A stretch of DNA of 64,000 bases from Luteimonas panaciterrae. GTDB lineage: Bacteria; Pseudomonadota; Gammaproteobacteria; Xanthomonadales; Xanthomonadaceae. How positions within the stretch are numbered: position 1 is the first letter of the stretch; every line of letters starts with the position of its first letter. The stretch is from assembly GCF_020511115.1 (NCBI RefSeq), contig NZ_JAJAVH010000017.1, positions 24,378 through 88,377 of the forward strand, read 5' to 3'. The notes below the pieces were generated by a model. That model searched no databases, had not been told where the DNA came from, and saw only the letters and a list, made by a program, of their open reading frames with translations. Made by a program: the position numbers and the translations under genes. This document shows, one piece after another, positions 60,756-64,000 of this stretch.

Positions 60756-61637
60756 ATGCAACCCCAGACCCGGACGGCCCCGATGAGCGCGCGTCCTCCT
60801 TCCCATGTCGTCCAGCCGAACCTGCAGCCGCTGGCTCGCATCCGAAACATCATCGCGATTGGCTCGGGAAAGGGCGGCGTGGGCAAGTCCACGACCGCGG
60901 TGAACCTGGCCCTGGCCCTGGCCGCCGACGGCGCGCGGGTCGGCGTGCTGGATGCCGACGTCTACGGCCCTAGCGTGCCGATGATGCTGGGCTTGTCCGG
61001 CCGGCCGGACAGCCCGGATGGAAAATCGATCGAGCCGATGCACGCCCACGGCATCGAGGCGATGTCGATCGGATTGCTGGTTGACCAGGACACGCCGATG
61101 ATCTGGCGCGGCCCGATGGCTACCTCGGCGCTGACGCAGTTGCTCAACGAGACGCTCTGGGGCGGCGAGGAAGGCTTGGACTACCTGATCGTCGATCTGC
61201 CGCCCGGCACCGGCGACATCCAGCTGACGCTGGCGCAGAAGATTCCGGTGGCCGGCGCGGTGATCGTCACCACGCCGCAGGACGTAGCGACGCTGGATGC
61301 CAGGAAGGCACTGAAGATGTTCGAGAAGGTGCAGGTGCCGGTGCTGGGCCTGATCGAGAACATGGCGATCCACGTGTGCTCGAATTGCGGTCATGCCGAA
61401 CACATCTTCGGCAGCGGCGGCGGCGAGAAGATGGCCGCGCAGTACGGCGTTCCGCTGCTGGGCTCGCTGCCGCTGGAGATCGGCATCCGCGAGCAGGGCG
61501 ATGCCGGCAAGCCGATCGTGGCGGCGATGCCGGATTCGCCCGCCGCGCAAGCCTATCGTCAGGCCGCGCGCAGGCTGGTGGAGGAGTTGGCGAAGCGGCC
61601 GCGCGCGGCGACGCCGATCTCGGCCTCGCTGCTGTAA
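60756..61637 (+). CDS. apbC: Fe-S cluster carrier ATPase Mrp/ApbC
   Basis: 293 residues, start ATG 60756 (ATG 60783 also possible). Deviant Walker [20 protein letters not shown], Walker [13 protein letters not shown] and the cluster-binding CSNCG motif near the C-terminus. It carries [4Fe-4S] clusters to apoproteins. The N-terminal DUF59 domain present in longer relatives is missing. Together with dcd, metG and the rnfB-like gene this is a familiar neighbourhood. Confidence 0.95.
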   Translation: MQPQTRTAPMSARPPSHVVQPNLQPLARIRNIIAIGSGKGGVGKSTTAVNLALALAADGARVGVLDADVYGPSVPMMLGLSGRPDSPDGKSIEPMHAHGIEAMSIGLLVDQDTPMIWRGPMATSALTQLLNETLWGGEEGLDYLIVDLPPGTGDIQLTLAQKIPVAGAVIVTTPQDVATLDARKALKMFEKVQVPVLGLIENMAIHVCSNCGHAEHIFGSGGGEKMAAQYGVPLLGSLPLEIGIREQGDAGKPIVAAMPDSPAAQAYRQAARRLVEELAKRPRAATPISASLL

Positions 61638-61761
61638 GCGTGAAGCACCTGACGACTCCATCCGCCCGGATTCCGGGCGCTTCGACGGCATGCGCCTACG
61701 ACGCCATGGGCCGACGTCCTACAATATCCACATTCGGCCGCAAGGCCTTCGGGAAGCACGC

Positions 61762-62331
61762 ATGAGCATCAAGAGTGACCGCTGGATTCAGCGGATGGCG
61801 AAAGAGCACGGCATGATCGAGCCGTTCGAGCCGGGACAGGTGAAGACCGCCGCCGACGGCCATCGCATCGTCAGCTACGGCACCTCCAGCTACGGTTACG
61901 ACGTGCGCTGCTCGCGCGAGTTCAAGGTGTTCACCAACATCAACTCGACGATCGTCGATCCGAAACATTTCGACAGCGGCAGCTTCGTCGACATCGAAGC
62001 GGACGTCTGCATCATTCCGCCGAACTCCTTCGCACTGGCACGCACCGTCGAGTACTTCCGCATCCCGCGCGATACGCTGGTCGTGTGCCTGGGCAAGAGC
62101 ACCTACGCGCGCTGCGGCATCATCGTCAACGTGACGCCGCTGGAGCCGGAATGGGAAGGCCACGTCACGCTCGAATTCAGCAACACCACGCCGCTGCCGG
62201 CGCGCATCTACGCCAACGAAGGCGTGGCGCAGATGCTGTTCTTCCAGTCGGACGAAGTGTGCGAGACCTCGTACCGGGATCGCGGCGGCAAGTATCAGGG
62301 GCAGACCGGCGTCACCTTGCCGCGCACTTGA
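61762..62331 (+). CDS. dcd: dCTP deaminase
   Basis: 189 residues from ATG 61762 ([21 protein letters not shown]), preceded by GGGAAG. Signature [16 protein letters not shown], catalytic Glu in [36 protein letters not shown]. Converts dCTP to dUTP for thymidylate synthesis. The open frame upstream (to 61393) lies antiparallel in frame to mrp and is not coding. Confidence 0.97.
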   Translation: MSIKSDRWIQRMAKEHGMIEPFEPGQVKTAADGHRIVSYGTSSYGYDVRCSREFKVFTNINSTIVDPKHFDSGSFVDIEADVCIIPPNSFALARTVEYFRIPRDTLVVCLGKSTYARCGIIVNVTPLEPEWEGHVTLEFSNTTPLPARIYANEGVAQMLFFQSDEVCETSYRDRGGKYQGQTGVTLPRT

Positions 62332-62368
62332 ATTCCTATCGCCGGGAATTCGCGGCGGGAAAGAACGG

Positions 62369-62656
62369 CTAGGGCTTCTGGTAGGTCACGAAGAAGCCCT
62401 GCAGATCGCCGTTCTCGATGTAGGGCTGCACACTGACCACTTTGTAGCCACGAGTCGCGAAGGCCTGATGCGCCTTGCTGAGCGAATTCGCCGCGCCCTG
62501 ATTACGGAAACCCCAGCTGGCGTCGACCCAGATCGTCGCCGCGAGCAAGCCATCGCGCGCGGCCTCGGCGGCTGATTTCTCGGGCGATTTGTCGAATAGC
62601 GCGGCTTGCGCGGACAGGGCGGAGACAAACAGTAGTGCGAAGAATATAGATTTCAT
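62369..62656 (-). CDS. Small exported protein of unknown function
   Basis: 95 residues from ATG 62656 (TTG two codons earlier possible). Signal peptide MKSIFFALLFVSALSAQA, then a compact domain with ATIWVDASWGFRNQGAANSLSKAHQAFATRGYKVVSVQPYIENGDLQGFFVTYQ. I do not recognise it. It is downstream of the OmpA-like lipoprotein, 126 bases away, on the same strand, and convergent with dcd. Confidence 0.72.
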   Translation of the reverse strand: MKSIFFALLFVSALSAQAALFDKSPEKSAAEAARDGLLAATIWVDASWGFRNQGAANSLSKAHQAFATRGYKVVSVQPYIENGDLQGFFVTYQKP

Positions 62657-62782
62657 TAACAAATTCTCTCGATTGGAGAAGGTGGAATGGCTATTGCTTG
62701 TTCGAGTTGCGTGAGAGATTTGTTGTGAAATTAATACGAATTAATTTCTGCCCTTCATTAGTTTCGGCTATGTTTGGTGCGC

Positions 62783-63271
62783 TTAAGGAGCAGCCTCGTA
62801 ACTGATGTAGGCCCGCCTGTTTCGGGCCCGGCCATCCTCTGTTTCATTGTCTCCGATGGCTCTCGCGCTGCCTAATCCATGAGGAACATCTAGTCGCGAC
62901 TTGGGTATGCCTTGCTCAATTAACCAATCATGCAATGAGCTGGCTCTTCGCAACGACAACTTCATGCATTCGACGTCTGAACACTCCTTCGAGTCGGTGA
63001 AGCCAAGCACTCTTAAGGTTACATTAGATGGCATCTTCTTGAGCACTGCGAGATCGTTTTTAAGGGCCTCGCGATCACGTGGGCTGGATAAAGCACTCAA
63101 TAATGAGCCGTTAGAAGACGGTTCGCCAGCTTTGAAGTTGATGCCCCAAAAATCGCCTGGATTAACAGAGTAGCCACGCCTGTCATCCGTAACAGTGGGA
63201 GTTACTGAAGAGTGGTTCGCACAGCCCAAGATCGCAGTCGTCAACAGACCTGCCGGCAAACAAAATTTCAT
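62783..63271 (-). CDS. OmpA-like lipoprotein directly downstream of Rhs toxin
   Basis: 162 residues from ATG 63271, GAGG nine bases upstream; a GTG at 63286 would overlap the Rhs stop by GTGA. Lipobox AILGC in a short signal peptide (MKFCLPAGLLTTAILGC). The C-terminal ~85 residues match the OmpA peptidoglycan-binding fold: LRVLGFTDSKECSDVECMKL, SLRRASSLHDWLIEQGIPKSRL and GRARNRRAYISY, with two extra Cys (ECSDVEC). AT-rich composition like the Rhs tail. The gene position is that of an Rhs immunity gene; an ordinary envelope lipoprotein is the alternative. Confidence 0.75.
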   Translation of the reverse strand: MKFCLPAGLLTTAILGCANHSSVTPTVTDDRRGYSVNPGDFWGINFKAGEPSSNGSLLSALSSPRDREALKNDLAVLKKMPSNVTLRVLGFTDSKECSDVECMKLSLRRASSLHDWLIEQGIPKSRLDVPHGLGSARAIGDNETEDGRARNRRAYISYEAAP

Positions 63272-63282
63272 GAAAAATCGCC

Positions 63283-64000
63283 TCACCGGCAGCTACCCTC
63301 GCTTGACCCGGCGCACGACGACATTACCGACATTCCCGCTCTTGCGTCGATGGCTTTTTCGTCTATGCCACTCCCTGGATTCCAAGGCGTCCAAAGGTTG
63401 TTGGAATTCTGGAGGAAGCCGGTAGCTTTTTGATAAAAGGCCTCTGTACGATAACCTGACTGTTCCCGATTAAATCGTTCCGTCCTGGAGCCTGGAAACC
63501 CTTCGTTGACGATACGTACGCCATGATCGCCTTCATGCAAGCTCCTCATGGATAAGCCGTTAACTAGGCCGGATTCTCCGGGACTCTTTGATCCAATAGC
63601 ATTCAGATCGAAAGTAACGCTTCCTTTTCCTTCGCGGTCTGTATTGATCTGAGCAAAATCTCCCTTTAGATCACCAAATGATACTTTTACATCAGTATTG
63701 CCTTTTTCGCCAAAGAAGTTCACAGCGGCATTTAGAGTGCTTCTTTGTTCTTGGGTCAACTTTGAGCTAGTAGAGGCTTCTTTAGCCATGCTGATTGCTT
63801 TATCAAAGTTTCCACAATCTGTCTTGCTACCTGAGCAGGCATAGCGCCCATCCGGATCAGTGAACTTGTAGGGATTGTTGTTGGCGTACCAGTAGCGATT
63901 GAAGTTCTGTCCAGGCTTCTCGTATGCCGTGACCGGATCGACGGAGAGGAACCGCCCGATATTGGGATCGTAGTACCGCTGCTGCATGTAGTTCAGCCCG
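63283..64000 (-). CDS. Rhs-repeat protein, C-terminal part with HExxH toxin module (5' outside window)
   Basis: 239 residues are visible; the frame continues off the right edge. It opens with the end of the Rhs core (MQQRYYDPNIGRFLSVDP, NPYKFTDPDGR), after which the variable C-terminal toxin begins. In that ~185-residue tail is SLHEGDHGVRIV, an HExxH zincin motif (H151, E152, H155 counted from the visible ATG at 63987), with RTEAFYQ about 27 residues on as a candidate third ligand. This suggests a metallopeptidase-like effector. Rhs proteins are delivered by T6SS or other routes; no VgrG or T6SS gene is in the window. Composition is clearly more AT-rich than the core genes. Confidence 0.8.
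   Translation of the reverse strand, partial: GLNYMQQRYYDPNIGRFLSVDPVTAYEKPGQNFNRYWYANNNPYKFTDPDGRYACSGSKTDCGNFDKAISMAKEASTSSKLTQEQRSTLNAAVNFFGEKGNTDVKVSFGDLKGDFAQINTDREGKGSVTFDLNAIGSKSPGESGLVNGLSMRSLHEGDHGVRIVNEGFPGSRTERFNREQSGYRTEAFYQKATGFLQNSNNLWTPWNPGSGIDEKAIDARAGMSVMSSCAGSSEGSCR

Noticed and set aside
60567..61691. 375-codon N-terminal extension of the second TonB receptor frame
   Set aside because: Runs antisense to mrp, is Arg/His-rich, and the ATG at 60566 has a good ribosome site and signal peptide.
62331..62352. GAATTCC/GGAATTC hairpin as dcd terminator
   Set aside because: Stem is only 7 bp, overlaps the stop codon and lacks a T-run.

Overview
The window looks like chromosome of a high-GC gammaproteobacterium of the order Lysobacterales (Xanthomonadales). 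Three things point there: a perfect LexA operator of the type known from Xanthomonas (TTAGTAGTA followed by TACTACTAA-type arms) directly in front of lexA; the housekeeping order pncC-lexA-recA-recX-alaS-csrA-tRNA-Ser-tRNA-Arg; and, at the left edge, a C-terminal domain that looks like the XVIPCD secretion signal of Xanthomonadales type IV killing effectors. Genus cannot be fixed from the sequence alone. Most of the window is GC-rich core genome; the two ends (about 1-2400 and about 62650-64000) are visibly more AT-rich and carry contact-competition genes.

Layout. 1-2350: end of a T4SS effector gene and a small cytosolic protein. 2470-6780: GFA-type protein, MATE exporter, Hsp15-like RNA-binding protein, DHA2 drug exporter. 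6780-13630: katG, a YidB-like protein, a membrane protein, and mutS with an in-frame low-complexity insertion. 13900-16500: TonB-dependent receptor. 16628-24764: the SOS/translation block (pncC, a MarR-GNAT fusion divergent from lexA, lexA, recA, a small membrane protein, recX, alaS, csrA, two tRNAs). 24869-33670: nucleotide-sugar epimerase and dehydrogenase, a LysR-thiD-hydrolase operon divergent from an exporter, and an XRE regulator joined to a SulP transporter. 33860-44661: phoH2, bcp, gcvR divergent from dapA-bamC, ferredoxin, tRNA-Glu, then pcnB-folK-panB-panC-panD-pgi. 44680-53540: queG divergent from nnr-tsaE-amiC-mutL, followed by a DUF1684 lipoprotein and a TraB/GumN protein. 53541-62331: rnfB-like ferredoxin, metG, small exported proteins, a second large TonB-dependent receptor, mrp and dcd. 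62369-64000: a small exported protein, an OmpA-like lipoprotein and the end of an Rhs protein whose C-terminal module has an HExxH metallopeptidase motif.

How genes work together. DNA damage control is concentrated here (lexA, recA, recX, mutS, mutL), with lexA under its own operator. Cofactor supply is another theme (panB-panC-panD for pantothenate, folK for folate, thiD for thiamine, queG for queuosine, nnr for NAD(P)H repair, pncC for NMN salvage). Envelope functions include bamC, amiC, two TonB receptors and several lipoproteins. The two ends are the most interesting places: each holds the terminal part of a toxin-delivery polypeptide followed immediately by an unannotated gene in the position where an immunity gene is expected.

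Repeats: four in-phase 15-bp tandem units run into recX; a GTCTCCCG repeat cluster lies inside mutS and again just before mutL; two REP/MITE-like inverted pairs lie in the nucleotide-sugar and metG regions. I saw no CRISPR array, rRNA gene, transposase or prophage gene. All functional calls rest on recognised motifs and family memory; no database search was run.
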